Source of the DNA: Clostridia bacterium | GTDB lineage: Bacteria; Bacillota; Clostridia; Lutisporales; Lutisporaceae | Direction of reading: 5' to 3' | Length of the DNA stretch: 7,433 nt | Assembly (NCBI GenBank): GCA_029256365.1 | Contig: JAQSYB010000091.1 | Span: 1 to 7,433, forward strand | In this document: piece after piece, positions 1-6,178 of the stretch | Layout: each line of letters opens with the position of its first letter | Position numbering within the stretch: the stretch's first letter is position 1 | Made by a program: the position numbers and the translations under genes | The notes under the pieces: model-generated | Told to the model about the DNA's origin: nothing | Seen by the model: only the letters and a program-made list of their open reading frames with translations | The model's database searches: none

Positions 1-29
1 TTGTAATTATCCTGAAATGGTAATATTAT
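1..29 (+). promoter_or_regulatory. Candidate sigma-A promoter for the left-arm leader
   Basis: TTGTAA at 1-6 and TATTAT at 24-29 are separated by exactly 17 bases. They match the TTGACA/TATAAT consensus at 4 of 6 and 5 of 6 positions. Transcription would begin near 35-37 and run into the structured stretch and micro-ORFs on the + strand. The match lies at the very edge of the window in AT-rich DNA, where chance matches are common, so this is a suggestion only. Confidence 0.35.
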
Positions 30-78
30 GTATCCCATGGTATATTTTTAAGGTAGTGTAAATCACTAATAATAAGAT

Positions 79-216
79 AGGAGGTCGTGAATATGTTGAC
101 ACTTAGAAATAATATGAAAAATGAATATTCCAAATCACGGCCCAAGACTGTGTTTTAATAAGGTTATTTTACTAATATTTGAACATCTGGTCACGGGCTA
201 AACATCCGTGACTTTT
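79..216 (+). promoter_or_regulatory. Structured leader RNA with competing stems, possible attenuator
   Basis: Several stems can be drawn by eye. Bases 83-90 (ggtcgtga) pair with 135-142 (tcacggcc) over 8 bp with one G-U, and 91-94 can add 4 bp with 125-128; this would cover part of the AGGAGGT at 79-85 and the ATG at 93. Bases 189-196 pair with 206-213 (gtcacgg/ccgtgac core, one G-U) ahead of TTTTAT. The block tcacgg at 135-140 could instead pair with ccgtga at 206-211, so the stems are mutually exclusive. A weak stem 136-140/148-152 precedes TTTT at the mini-ORF stop. Alternative pairing that includes a ribosome binding site, followed by a terminator, is the layout of an attenuator or riboswitch. 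I do not recognise a known riboswitch class here. The pairing is seen; the regulatory role is inferred. Confidence 0.35.
93..158 (+). CDS. 21-codon mini-ORF, possible leader peptide
   Basis: ATG at 93 follows AGGAGGT (79-85) with 7 bases between, an excellent Shine-Dalgarno arrangement. The 21-residue product is hydrophilic and basic, beginning MLTLRNNMKNEYSK and ending KTVF, with no signal peptide or known motif. Its ribosome binding site and start codon can be sequestered in a hairpin with the end of the same ORF, and the stop at 156-158 sits at the base of a weak stem followed by T residues. This is compatible with a leader peptide whose translation influences folding downstream, but there is no run of a single amino acid typical of amino-acid attenuators. 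A chance ORF is possible. Confidence 0.3.
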   Translation: MLTLRNNMKNEYSKSRPKTVF

Positions 217-260
217 ATATTGATTGGCAGGGGTCAGCTTGCTCTGAATCGTCTATACAA

Positions 261-288
261 AGATCATGGATAATCCATGGTCTTTTTT
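261..288 (+). terminator. Rho-independent terminator closing the leader
   Basis: Bases 261-270 pair with 274-283 over 10 bp with one G-U around a TAA loop, and the run of T continues to 288. The pairing can be lengthened by AA at 259-260 with TT. It lies between the structured leader and the micro-ORFs, so it would either end a small RNA starting near 36 or act as a conditional stop before 331-892. Confidence 0.7.
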
Positions 289-330
289 GATGCAAAAAGG
301 AATTTTGGCAAATGACAGGAGGAGATCAGT

Positions 331-363
331 ATGAATACTTTTATCACCGGTGTACCGTTTTAA
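331..363 (+). CDS. 10-codon micro-ORF with strong ribosome binding site
   Basis: ATG at 331 follows ACAGGAGGAGATCAGT, an almost perfect Shine-Dalgarno sequence at good spacing. The frame closes with TAA after MNTFITGVPF. The peptide is hydrophobic with no known relative that I recognise. It lies 42 bases after the terminator T-run and 37 bases before the first MNLIS ORF, so it could be a leader peptide coupled to that ORF. The strength of the ribosome binding site is the only real support; the reading frame is too short to judge by coding character. Confidence 0.3.
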   Translation: MNTFITGVPF

Positions 364-400
364 AGATTTTGATACAGCATGTTTTGAAGGAGGGTTTTTT

Positions 401-592
401 ATGAATTTAATCAGCATTGTAAATATAAAGCAGAACCATATGGTATATCAATTCGCTCAGGCATTGAAAAAGACTGTTGGCAAAAGAGAAAATGCATATT
501 CCATTTGCGAGGCAATCCAGCAGAACAAAAGCAAACAAACCAATTATGATTTGAACTTAGAAATATTAAGAAGCTCTATTAGAAGCTTATAG
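401..592 (+). CDS. Small hypothetical protein, MNLIS family, copy 1
   Basis: The 63-residue product begins MNLISIVNIKQNH and is polar, with the segment ENAYSICEAIQQNKSK in the middle and a basic C-terminus (RSSIRSL). I see no signal peptide, membrane helix or known domain. The start at 401 is chosen because AAGGAGGG (387-394) lies at ideal distance. The frame is open back to a GTG at 350 without a ribosome binding site, and a start there would translate through the Shine-Dalgarno sequence. A second ORF at 704 has the same AAGGAGGG signal and the same first five residues, which argues that both are real members of one family. The next ORF follows within 20 bases, so they are probably co-transcribed. 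Function is unknown. Confidence 0.5.
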   Translation: MNLISIVNIKQNHMVYQFAQALKKTVGKRENAYSICEAIQQNKSKQTNYDLNLEILRSSIRSL

Positions 593-607
593 GAAAGGAT
601 GAATAAA

Positions 608-892
608 ATGAAAGCAATAACAGCAAATACTATAAATGCTAGCTTGGCAGCTGGCAAAGAAACATTAGCAACTAGAAATACAGCTACAAAGGAGGGTCAA
701 CTTATGAACTTAATCAGTACTATTATAAATAAAGATAATTCTATCAATAAATCTGCTGTGAAAGAACCGATAAACAGCATGAATGAAGACAAGGGTTTTC
801 ACTTATATAGAAATCTTGAATTTAGCAAAGAATATTCAATAAAACCAAGTCATAACCTGCAAATGGAGATTATTTGCAGCAGATTGTTCTAA
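608..892 (+). CDS. Small hypothetical protein, MNLIS family, copy 2, with nested start
   Basis: Two starts in one frame are each supported. ATG at 608 has AAAGGA upstream at about 8 bases and gives a 94-residue product beginning MKAITANTINASL. ATG at 704 has AAGGAGGG (689-696) and gives 62 residues beginning MNLISTIINKDN. The internal start is the one matching copy 1 (401-592), both in the ribosome binding site and in the MNLIS start; the sequences then diverge. The 62-residue form is polar, rich in Asn, Ser, Lys and Ile, with one Cys near the C-terminus (ICSRLF). It has no signal peptide, membrane segment or known domain. The first 32 codons could be a separate leader reading into the second start, or an N-terminal extension. 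The ORF ends 8 bases before the strong terminator at 901. Function is unknown. Confidence 0.45.
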   Translation: MKAITANTINASLAAGKETLATRNTATKEGQLMNLISTIINKDNSINKSAVKEPINSMNEDKGFHLYRNLEFSKEYSIKPSHNLQMEIICSRLF

Positions 893-900
893 TCAACAAA

Positions 901-935
901 CAAAGGTCAATGTCTATTTTAGACATTGACCTTTG
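901..935. terminator. Perfect bidirectional terminator between convergent units
   Basis: Bases 901-916 and 920-935 are exact inverted repeats (16 bp, loop TTT). On the + strand it ends the micro-ORF unit (stop at 890-892) and is followed by CTTTATCTC. On the - strand it ends the MATE gene, whose TAA lies at 940-938, and is followed by TTTGTTGATT. The position between convergent genes fits a shared terminator, although neither side has a long T-run. Confidence 0.8.
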
Positions 936-937
936 CT

Positions 938-2296
938 TTATCTCACATCTTTTACCCAGCGATTGGATCTTACTCTTCCCAATCCAAAATATATTTTCAC
1001 TAATTCCTCCAAGGAAATCAGTGTATATACCAAATATACAGAAAAACCCCACCACAAGGCTCCAGCAAAGGCTAGGGGCACTCCCAAAAGCCATACACTG
1101 CATGTCTCAAGTATCATGGAGAATGTAGTGTCCCCTCCGCTTCTGAGAATTCCTACAATCAATATATTGTTCATAAATCTAGCCCACAGAAAAATACCCA
1201 TGATCCACAGAATTTTCTGTGCTGACTGTTGAACAGCCAGTGTGTTGCTAAACATAATCAGTATAATCGGTGATATCAATATCAGCACCACCCCCAACAC
1301 AAATCCTGCCAGGGCACCTATCAACAAAAATCTTTTGGCATATATGATTGCTTTTTCTTTGTTGTCAGACCCTATTTCATTTCCCAGCATCACAGCACAG
1401 GAGCTTGCCAGTCCTATGGATATGACGATAAATAGATTTTGTATGGTATTGGCTATCTGTATAGAAGCAATCGCTGTCGTTCCTATCCTTGCATAGGCTG
1501 CACTGTACATTGTCATACCCAAAGCCCAAAACACATCATTTAGGATAACAGGAATTGCCGTAATCATGATGTTCTTAACAAACTTCATATCCAATCTTTT
1601 GACATCACTAAGTCTTGGAGAAAGCATCTTGCCCTTGCGCAAAACATATATCCAATAAATCAGTGCCAAGGCTTCAAACAGCCTTGCAATCACCGTTGCT
1701 ATGGCAGCGCCTGCCACTTCCAATCTTGGGAAGCCCAAAAGTCCGAATATTAGAATAAAATTCAGTAATCCATTTATGATTAAAGAAGTTGTACTAATTA
1801 TCATTGGCGTCTTTACATCGCCTATATTCCTGGCAGCAAAGCTATATGCAATGCTTACGGAAGTAAGCAAATAACTCATCGAAACATACCGCATATACAT
1901 GATTCCATGCTCAATCACAGCATTGTCAGTAGTAAAAAGCTGCATGATTTGTCTTGGTAAGCCTATGGCAATCAGCGTAAAAACCAAGCCGACTACCGCT
2001 CCAACTACAACTGAAAAACCTACTGTTCTCTTGATATTTTCTTCATCCTTGCTGCCCCAATACTGGGCTATAAATATTCCACAGCCGCTATTGATTCCAT
2101 ATATCAAGAGAAAAAAAACAAAGAACACCTGATTTGCCAGGCCTACGGCAGCAATTTGCGCCTCTCCCAAGGCTCCAACCATGGCAGTATCTACCATATT
2201 TAGTACTGAGGATATGAGATTCTGCAGCATGATGGGAATTGAAATAGAAAGTAATTTATTATAAAAGCTCCGATCTTTTAAATCCAATTTTAACAT
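938..2296 (-). CDS. MATE-family multidrug/toxin efflux transporter
   Basis: The 452-residue protein is the usual length for the multidrug and toxin extrusion family, which exports cationic drugs or metabolites using a Na+ or H+ gradient across the cytoplasmic membrane. It has about 12 hydrophobic segments. Family hallmarks visible are the N-terminal VDTAMVGALGEAQIAAVGLA block (residues about 35-54), the mid-protein VAGAAIATVIAR segment and GILRSGGDTTF near residue 380, with a basic tail RVRSNRWVKDVR typical of NorM/DinF-like members. The ATG at 2294-2296 is preceded by GGGGAC at suitable spacing. It lies 68 bases after the trkH stop, with a terminator between, so it may be read separately. 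The substrate cannot be read from sequence; a drug, a flavin-like compound or a secondary metabolite are all possible. Confidence 0.93.
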   Translation of the reverse strand: MLKLDLKDRSFYNKLLSISIPIMLQNLISSVLNMVDTAMVGALGEAQIAAVGLANQVFFVFFLLIYGINSGCGIFIAQYWGSKDEENIKRTVGFSVVVGAVVGLVFTLIAIGLPRQIMQLFTTDNAVIEHGIMYMRYVSMSYLLTSVSIAYSFAARNIGDVKTPMIISTTSLIINGLLNFILIFGLLGFPRLEVAGAAIATVIARLFEALALIYWIYVLRKGKMLSPRLSDVKRLDMKFVKNIMITAIPVILNDVFWALGMTMYSAAYARIGTTAIASIQIANTIQNLFIVISIGLASSCAVMLGNEIGSDNKEKAIIYAKRFLLIGALAGFVLGVVLILISPIILIMFSNTLAVQQSAQKILWIMGIFLWARFMNNILIVGILRSGGDTTFSMILETCSVWLLGVPLAFAGALWWGFSVYLVYTLISLEELVKIYFGLGRVRSNRWVKDVR

Positions 2297-2320
2297 GAAT
2301 AAGTCCCCATTCTTTAATAA

Positions 2321-2344
2321 AAAACTCGAATTTCTTCGAGTTTT
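2321..2344 (-). terminator. Terminator after trkA-trkH, just upstream of the MATE gene
   Basis: Bases 2321-2330 and 2335-2344 form a perfect 10-bp stem (aaaactcgaa/ttcgagtttt, loop of 4). On the - strand it is followed by TTATTAAAG and the stem itself ends in TTTT. It sits 20 bases after the trkH stop and 24 bases before the MATE start, so it most likely ends the trkAH transcript; partial readthrough into the MATE gene is possible. Confidence 0.75.
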
Positions 2345-2364
2345 AATCGTTTATTCTATGCTGT

Positions 2365-3816
2365 TTATATGTTTACACGCTTCCAAAAGGATGGCATGCT
2401 CAAAAGCAAAATCGGGTAAACTTCCAATCTACCTATAATCATTATTAAGGAAAGCGTAACTTTGCTCACATCTGACAAGGTTGAGTAATTACCGACTGCT
2501 CCAACCACTCCAAAGCCCGGTCCAATATTACTAAGTGTGGCAGCAACTGAGCTTATTGTAGTTCCCCAATCCATATTATCTAAAGATACGATCAATACTC
2601 CTGCTATAAAAACAATGATATACATAAAGAAAAATCCAAGTACTTCAGATAAGGTCTTTTCATCAACCGCTTTCTTACCAATTCTCACTGAATATACGGC
2701 TCTAGGATGGATTATTTGCAGCAGCTCTCTTTTCATCACTTTAAACAAAACCAGTATTCGTATACTCTTCATCCCTCCACCAGTAGATCCTGAACATGCA
2801 CCGATAAACATTATCATAAAAAGAATAATTTTACTAAACATACTCCACTTTTCAAAATCCGTACTGACATAACCTGTAGTTGTAATAATTGAAACTACCT
2901 GAAAAGAAGAATGTCTTAAGGATTCCCATATATTATGAAATGTATTGGCATTGATATCCAATGTAATAAATAGGATGGCTGCAGCAATTGTCCCTAAGTA
3001 GAACTTAAACTCAGCATCCTTAAATGGAGAGGTTAAATTCCCCTTCAGCATATAGTAATACAGAGTAAAGTTTACTCCGCTTAAAAACATAAACACTGTT
3101 ATGATTAACTCTATGGCCACATTATTATATGCTCCAACGCTTGCATTCATGCTGGAGAAGCCTCCTGTGCCCACTGTTCCAAAGGTATGAATGAAAGAAT
3201 CAAACAAGGGCATACCTGCCAGCACCAATAGAGAAACCTCAACAATTGTTATAATCACGTAGATTCCATACAATATCTTAGCAGTTTCTCCAACCTTAGG
3301 AACCAATTTGCCAGGATTGAGACCAGGACTCTCTGCCTTCATCATTTGGATTCCTCTTGCACCTAAGGATGGTAGGATTGCCAAGGTTAATACGATAACC
3401 CCCATACCTCCAATCCAATGTGTGAAGCTTCTCCAAAATAAGATACTCTTAGGCATCGCTTCTATATTGGTCAATATACTTGCTCCTGTAGTTGTAAAGC
3501 CTGAGCTTGTCTCAAAAAAGCAATCTATAAATGATGGTATTGTTCCACTAAAGTAAAAAGGCAATGCTCCAAATAGTGACATGAAAATCCAACCCAGGGC
3601 TACTATTGCATATCCATCTCGAGCATACATATTTTTATTTCTTATCGTTATCATGCACAAAGGTACTGCAACACAAAACAATATTCCTATGGTATCAAAA
3701 AATACCAATGCATTATGTTCTTTGTATATCAATGCTACAACCAAGGATGGGATTAGTGCAATCGCTTCACATATTAACAGCAACCCTATGCTCTTGAAGA
3801 CCAACCTGAGATTCAT
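2365..3816 (-). CDS. trkH: TrkH/KtrB-type potassium uptake protein, membrane pore subunit
   Basis: The 483-residue membrane protein is the ion-translocating subunit of a Trk K+ uptake system and works with the cytosolic TrkA partner encoded next to it. Four pore-loop repeats, each a degenerate K+-channel filter, are visible: TTTGAS (108-113), VGTGGF (215-220), TTTGYV (312-317) and NIGPGF (430-435). Another conserved block is ACSGSTGGGMKSIR (340-353), followed by the basic segment FKVMKRELLQIIHPRAV, which fits the intramembrane-loop region and TrkA-contact area of the family. Length and repeat order match intact TrkH. The ATG overlaps the trkA stop (TAATG), with GGGGGAAAG upstream inside trkA, so translation is probably coupled. 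It is followed by a terminator. Confidence 0.96.
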   Translation of the reverse strand: MNLRLVFKSIGLLLICEAIALIPSLVVALIYKEHNALVFFDTIGILFCVAVPLCMITIRNKNMYARDGYAIVALGWIFMSLFGALPFYFSGTIPSFIDCFFETSSGFTTTGASILTNIEAMPKSILFWRSFTHWIGGMGVIVLTLAILPSLGARGIQMMKAESPGLNPGKLVPKVGETAKILYGIYVIITIVEVSLLVLAGMPLFDSFIHTFGTVGTGGFSSMNASVGAYNNVAIELIITVFMFLSGVNFTLYYYMLKGNLTSPFKDAEFKFYLGTIAAAILFITLDINANTFHNIWESLRHSSFQVVSIITTTGYVSTDFEKWSMFSKIILFMIMFIGACSGSTGGGMKSIRILVLFKVMKRELLQIIHPRAVYSVRIGKKAVDEKTLSEVLGFFFMYIIVFIAGVLIVSLDNMDWGTTISSVAATLSNIGPGFGVVGAVGNYSTLSDVSKVTLSLIMIIGRLEVYPILLLSMPSFWKRVNI

Positions 3817-5168
3817 TAAGCTTTCCCCCTGCTGTTGGTTATAATGTCATTTAATTCTGCTATACTCTTGTTTTTAGCGATTAAAATGACTCTATCCCCA
3901 TCTTTAATCATATCATCACCATGAGGCACAACAATCTCATTCTTTCGCACGATTGTAGCTATTATAACATCCTGCGGCAAGGTTAAATTCTTTAGCTTGA
4001 TATTTAATATTTTGCTGTTTCGTTCTACTATGAACTCAACTATTTCTGCTTTGCCTTCTATGATTCTATGAAGCATCTCTACATTTTTACGACTTGCGTA
4101 GGTCAGTATTTTGTTTGTGGTAATAAGCTTTGGACTTATTACATTATCAACTCCTAAACTTTTGGCTACGTTTACGTAGTTTAGACGACTAATTTTGGCT
4201 ATTGTCTTTTTTGCACCATTCTGCTTTGCGATCAGTGCTGCCATGATATTTTCTTCATCTATTCCGGTCATAGCTATAAAAGCATCCATGTCGCTAATGT
4301 TCTCTGATTGCAACAGCTCTTCATCAGAGCCATCGCCGTTGATAATAAGTGAATCAGGCAGCAGCTCTGAAAGCTCGATGCATTTTTCCTTATCAATCTC
4401 TAAAATCTTTACCTTCATATCCATTTCAGTTAAAATGTTGGCAAGATATATCGCAATTCTTCCGCCACCCATAATCATAACGTTTTTAATCCTTACAGGT
4501 GATTTCCCCACCATTTTGCAGAAATTATAAATGTTTGAGGATTTGCCAATTACATAAATGCTGTCCCCTTCTTCTATCACATTGTCCCCAACTGGAATGA
4601 TAACATCCTCACCTCTGACAATCACTCCTATCAGTATTTGTGAAGAGAATCTATTTGGAATATCAATTATCTTCATACCGCATATGGGCATATCTTCTGT
4701 TACTTTGATTTCTACAAGCCTTACTCTGCCTTTGGCAAAGCTTTCTACATTCATAGCTGTAGAGAAGTTCATACTGCGTGCTATTTCGTCTGCCGCCGCA
4801 TGTTCAGGATTGATAACCATATCTAGGTCAAGCTCTTCCTTAAGCAAAGAAAGCTCTTGAGCATATTCCGGATCACGTACTCTAGCAATTGTTTGCATCG
4901 CTCCAAGCTTCTTACCTGTCAAACAGCAAACCATGTTTACTTCATCCGTACTTGTTACCGCTAAGAGAAGATTTGCATGCTTTACTCCAGCTTCCAAAAG
5001 TACCTTTGTGCTGACTCCACTGCCCCTAATACACAATACGTCCAGACTTTCCTCTGCCTTCTTTAGTGCTTCAGCATTCTTGTCTATAATGGTTACATGG
5101 TTTTCCTTGCACAAGTTTTCTGCAAGATGAAATCCAACCTTGCCGGCACCGATGATAATTATCTTCAT
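3816..5168 (-). CDS. trkA: TrkA, NAD-binding regulatory subunit of Trk potassium uptake
   Basis: The 450-residue cytosolic protein gates the TrkH pore in response to bound nucleotides. It is a tandem of two RCK units: RCK_N about 1-120 with GAGKVG (7-12) and acidic D29 after strand 2; RCK_C about 140-220; a second RCK_N about 228-345 with GGGRIA (234-239) and E257; and a second RCK_C about 365-448. The full double-RCK layout separates it from single-RCK KtrA. RCK_C domains of some Firmicute homologues bind cyclic di-AMP; whether this one does is not visible. I chose ATG at 5168, giving the canonical MKIIIIGAGKVG start; an in-frame TTG at 5186 would add six residues and overlap the GGGGGT that probably serves as ribosome binding site. 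It overlaps trkH by one base. Confidence 0.95.
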   Translation of the reverse strand: MKIIIIGAGKVGFHLAENLCKENHVTIIDKNAEALKKAEESLDVLCIRGSGVSTKVLLEAGVKHANLLLAVTSTDEVNMVCCLTGKKLGAMQTIARVRDPEYAQELSLLKEELDLDMVINPEHAAADEIARSMNFSTAMNVESFAKGRVRLVEIKVTEDMPICGMKIIDIPNRFSSQILIGVIVRGEDVIIPVGDNVIEEGDSIYVIGKSSNIYNFCKMVGKSPVRIKNVMIMGGGRIAIYLANILTEMDMKVKILEIDKEKCIELSELLPDSLIINGDGSDEELLQSENISDMDAFIAMTGIDEENIMAALIAKQNGAKKTIAKISRLNYVNVAKSLGVDNVISPKLITTNKILTYASRKNVEMLHRIIEGKAEIVEFIVERNSKILNIKLKNLTLPQDVIIATIVRKNEIVVPHGDDMIKDGDRVILIAKNKSIAELNDIITNSRGKA

Positions 5169-5231
5169 TTTATATAGGACCCCCAAATTTATAATAGACC
5201 TATCTAATTTTATGATTCGTGTATAACTTCT

Positions 5232-5260
5232 ATTGTACTTTTTTATCCATTAAGATTCAA
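5232..5260 (-). promoter_or_regulatory. Sigma-A promoter of trkA-trkH
   Basis: Read on the - strand, TTGAAT (5260-5255) and TACAAT (5237-5232) are separated by 17 bases and match consensus at 4 of 6 and 5 of 6 positions. Transcription would start near 5225, giving a leader of about 57 nt before the trkA ATG, too short for a ydaO-type riboswitch. Confidence 0.6.
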
Positions 5261-5293
5261 GTGTTGGAATATTTTATTTGATATATAAACAAA

Positions 5294-5326
5294 AATAGAG
5301 GAACCTTCTTAATGAATTCCTCTATT
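5294..5326 (-). terminator. Terminator upstream of the trkA promoter
   Basis: Bases 5294-5303 and 5317-5326 pair over 10 bp (aatagaggaa/ttcctctatt), and the loop can form a further small ttc/gaa stem. On the - strand the stem is followed by TTTTGTTTATA. It would stop - strand transcripts entering from the right before they reach the trkA promoter. The regulator gene already has its own terminator at 5531-5577, so this second one suggests that something between them is, or was, transcribed. Confidence 0.6.
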
Positions 5327-5530
5327 AAAACATTCAGATGATATAAATGGAGCATTTTCTAAAATAAATTATCAACCTTTTGCGTTTATTTTCCCATGGT
5401 CTGTGGAATATCCGTATTTGCCTCATACTCAAAGTACTTCACGATTCCGCTGAAAACACTCCAGGCTATATTTTATTATGAGGAAAATCCTGAGGAGGAC
5501 TGCCTGCTGAAAAAACTATATCTTTCATAT
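5327..5530. other. Unassigned intergenic stretch, possibly a decayed gene end
   Basis: No gene with a start and ribosome binding site is present in these roughly 200 bases. On the - strand, 5472-5386 is an open frame of 28 codons ending KYFEYEANTDIPQTMGK and TAA. Its composition looks protein-like, and it is followed 60 bases later by the terminator at 5326-5294, as at the end of a real gene. Upstream it is closed by a stop and a different frame (SAGSPPQDFPHN) takes over, which could mean a frameshifted remnant. On the + strand a 61-codon frame runs through the same bases (5396-5581) but has no ribosome binding site and runs into a terminator. I recognise neither product. Confidence 0.25.
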
Positions 5531-5577
5531 AAAAAAGGAACGGTGCTCATTCATTCTGAGCATCCATTCCTTTTTTT
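5531..5577. terminator. Terminator of the Fur-like gene
   Basis: The inverted repeat joins AAAAAAGGAA (5531-5540) with TTCCTTTTTT (5567-5576) and TGCTCA (5544-5549) with TGAGCA (5557-5562), with GG/CC, a bulge and a mismatch between. The flanking A6/T7 tracts make it work in both directions. On the - strand it overlaps the stop codon of the regulator gene (5578-5576). Confidence 0.8.
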
Positions 5578-5974
5578 ATGATCTTGTACAGCTGCAAGTG
5601 CCATAGTATTCTGCTGTAAAACCTATAATATCAAATTTATATCGTTCGTAGATTTCTGCTGCCAATTGACTTTGCTGCATGGTTCTCAACGAAACCTTAG
5701 TCCCACAATGATTACATATCAAATCCAGACAACCGGTATTAGAAAGCTGAAATTTCCGATGCCCTTTTATTGTTCCGACACAGTATATCTTTCGTAGATT
5801 CGCTAATTTATCAATTGCCCTAAATATGGTTCTTTGACTCATTGCGTAGTGATCTTTTTCAGCTATTTGTATGATATCGTCAATACTATAGCTTCCAAAG
5901 GGATTATCTTGAAAAATCTTATATAACATCAAAGTGTTTTTGTTTAATTTATTTTCATCCATCATCTTTGACAT
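5576..5974 (-). CDS. Divergent Fur-family transcriptional regulator lacking the usual metal-sensing ligands
   Basis: The 132-residue protein has the Fur fold order: a winged-helix DNA-binding half (about 12-77, with MSQRTIFRAIDKL at 45-57 in place of the usual TVYRTL helix) and a short dimerisation half with structural-zinc cysteines CNHC (87-90) and CSC (127-129). Aligned without gaps to E. coli Fur between the CxxC and the C-terminal cysteine, the HHDH sensing segment becomes GCLD (81-84), E108 becomes S102 and H125 becomes F119, so the normal regulatory metal site seems absent. ATG at 5974 is chosen because GAGAGAGG lies 5 bases upstream; a longer GTG form from 6070 would add a membrane helix that reads as a feoB relic. 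Its neighbours are iron-transport genes, so an iron or metal role is likely but its signal is open. It is followed by a terminator. Confidence 0.85.
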   Translation of the reverse strand: MSKMMDENKLNKNTLMLYKIFQDNPFGSYSIDDIIQIAEKDHYAMSQRTIFRAIDKLANLRKIYCVGTIKGHRKFQLSNTGCLDLICNHCGTKVSLRTMQQSQLAAEIYERYKFDIIGFTAEYYGTCSCTRS

Positions 5975-6004
5975 ATTGCCTCTCTCAATTTCTATACATT
6001 TATG

Positions 6005-6178
6005 ACCCATCTTTTCAGTAATAAGGATTAAATAAGCAACAATTAACGCAGCTATAGCCAATGCTGACACAAATCCTATAGCAGATTAACCATAGACAAG
6101 TAATGAGCCCACTTGCAAAGTAATCATTTTTAAAGTATATCCTACACATAAGAAGCCCCATTGCTTCTGCTCATCCTC
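6005..6178 (-). pseudogene. feoB: Degraded C-terminal end of a second feoB
   Basis: One - strand frame reads EDEQKQWGFLCVGYTLKM, continues ITLQVGSLLVYG, hits an in-frame TAA (6088-6086), then continues SAIGFVSALAIAALIVAYLILI. Against the intact FeoB end in this window (GYTVAFITYQVGTLI onwards), 12 of 24 positions are identical without gaps across GYT to GF, counting the stop as a mismatch; the following hydrophobic helix also lines up. Just upstream, another frame (GLSDALR, about 6200-6180) resembles the preceding FeoB stretch AIGAMNAE, which suggests a frameshift as well. The remnant starts right after the ynfA stop and runs into the ribosome binding site of the Fur-like gene. At about half identity it is an old paralogue, not a fresh tandem copy. 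A small membrane protein starting at GTG 6070 is the alternative. Confidence 0.6.

Noticed and set aside
222..245. Sigma-54-like promoter (TGGCAGGGG ... TTGCTC)
   Set aside because: The GG and GC elements are 13 or 9 bases apart, not the required 10.
79..289. Known riboswitch class (cyclic di-GMP, fluoride and similar)
   Set aside because: I could not find the conserved core sequences of these classes, so the stretch is left as an unclassified structured leader.
350..400. GTG start extending micro-ORF copy 1 upstream
   Set aside because: No ribosome binding site precedes it, it overlaps the 10-codon ORF, and the AAGGAGGG before 401 marks the real start.
5169..5186. TTG start adding six residues to TrkA
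   Set aside because: It would translate through the GGGGGT that likely serves as ribosome binding site; the canonical TrkA start is at the internal ATG.
5169..5231. ydaO-type cyclic di-AMP riboswitch ahead of trkA
   Set aside because: Such elements often precede potassium uptake genes, but the leader from the predicted promoter is only about 57 nt and lacks room for one.
5396..5581. 61-codon + strand frame upstream of the Fur-like gene terminator
   Set aside because: It has no ribosome binding site, its last third is the inverted repeat of a bidirectional terminator, and the opposite strand over the same bases looks at least as protein-like.
5975..6070. N-terminal membrane-helix extension of the Fur-like protein starting at GTG 6070
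   Set aside because: There is no good ribosome binding site at 6070, a clear one precedes ATG 5974, Fur proteins lack such a helix, and the extension aligns with the end of FeoB.
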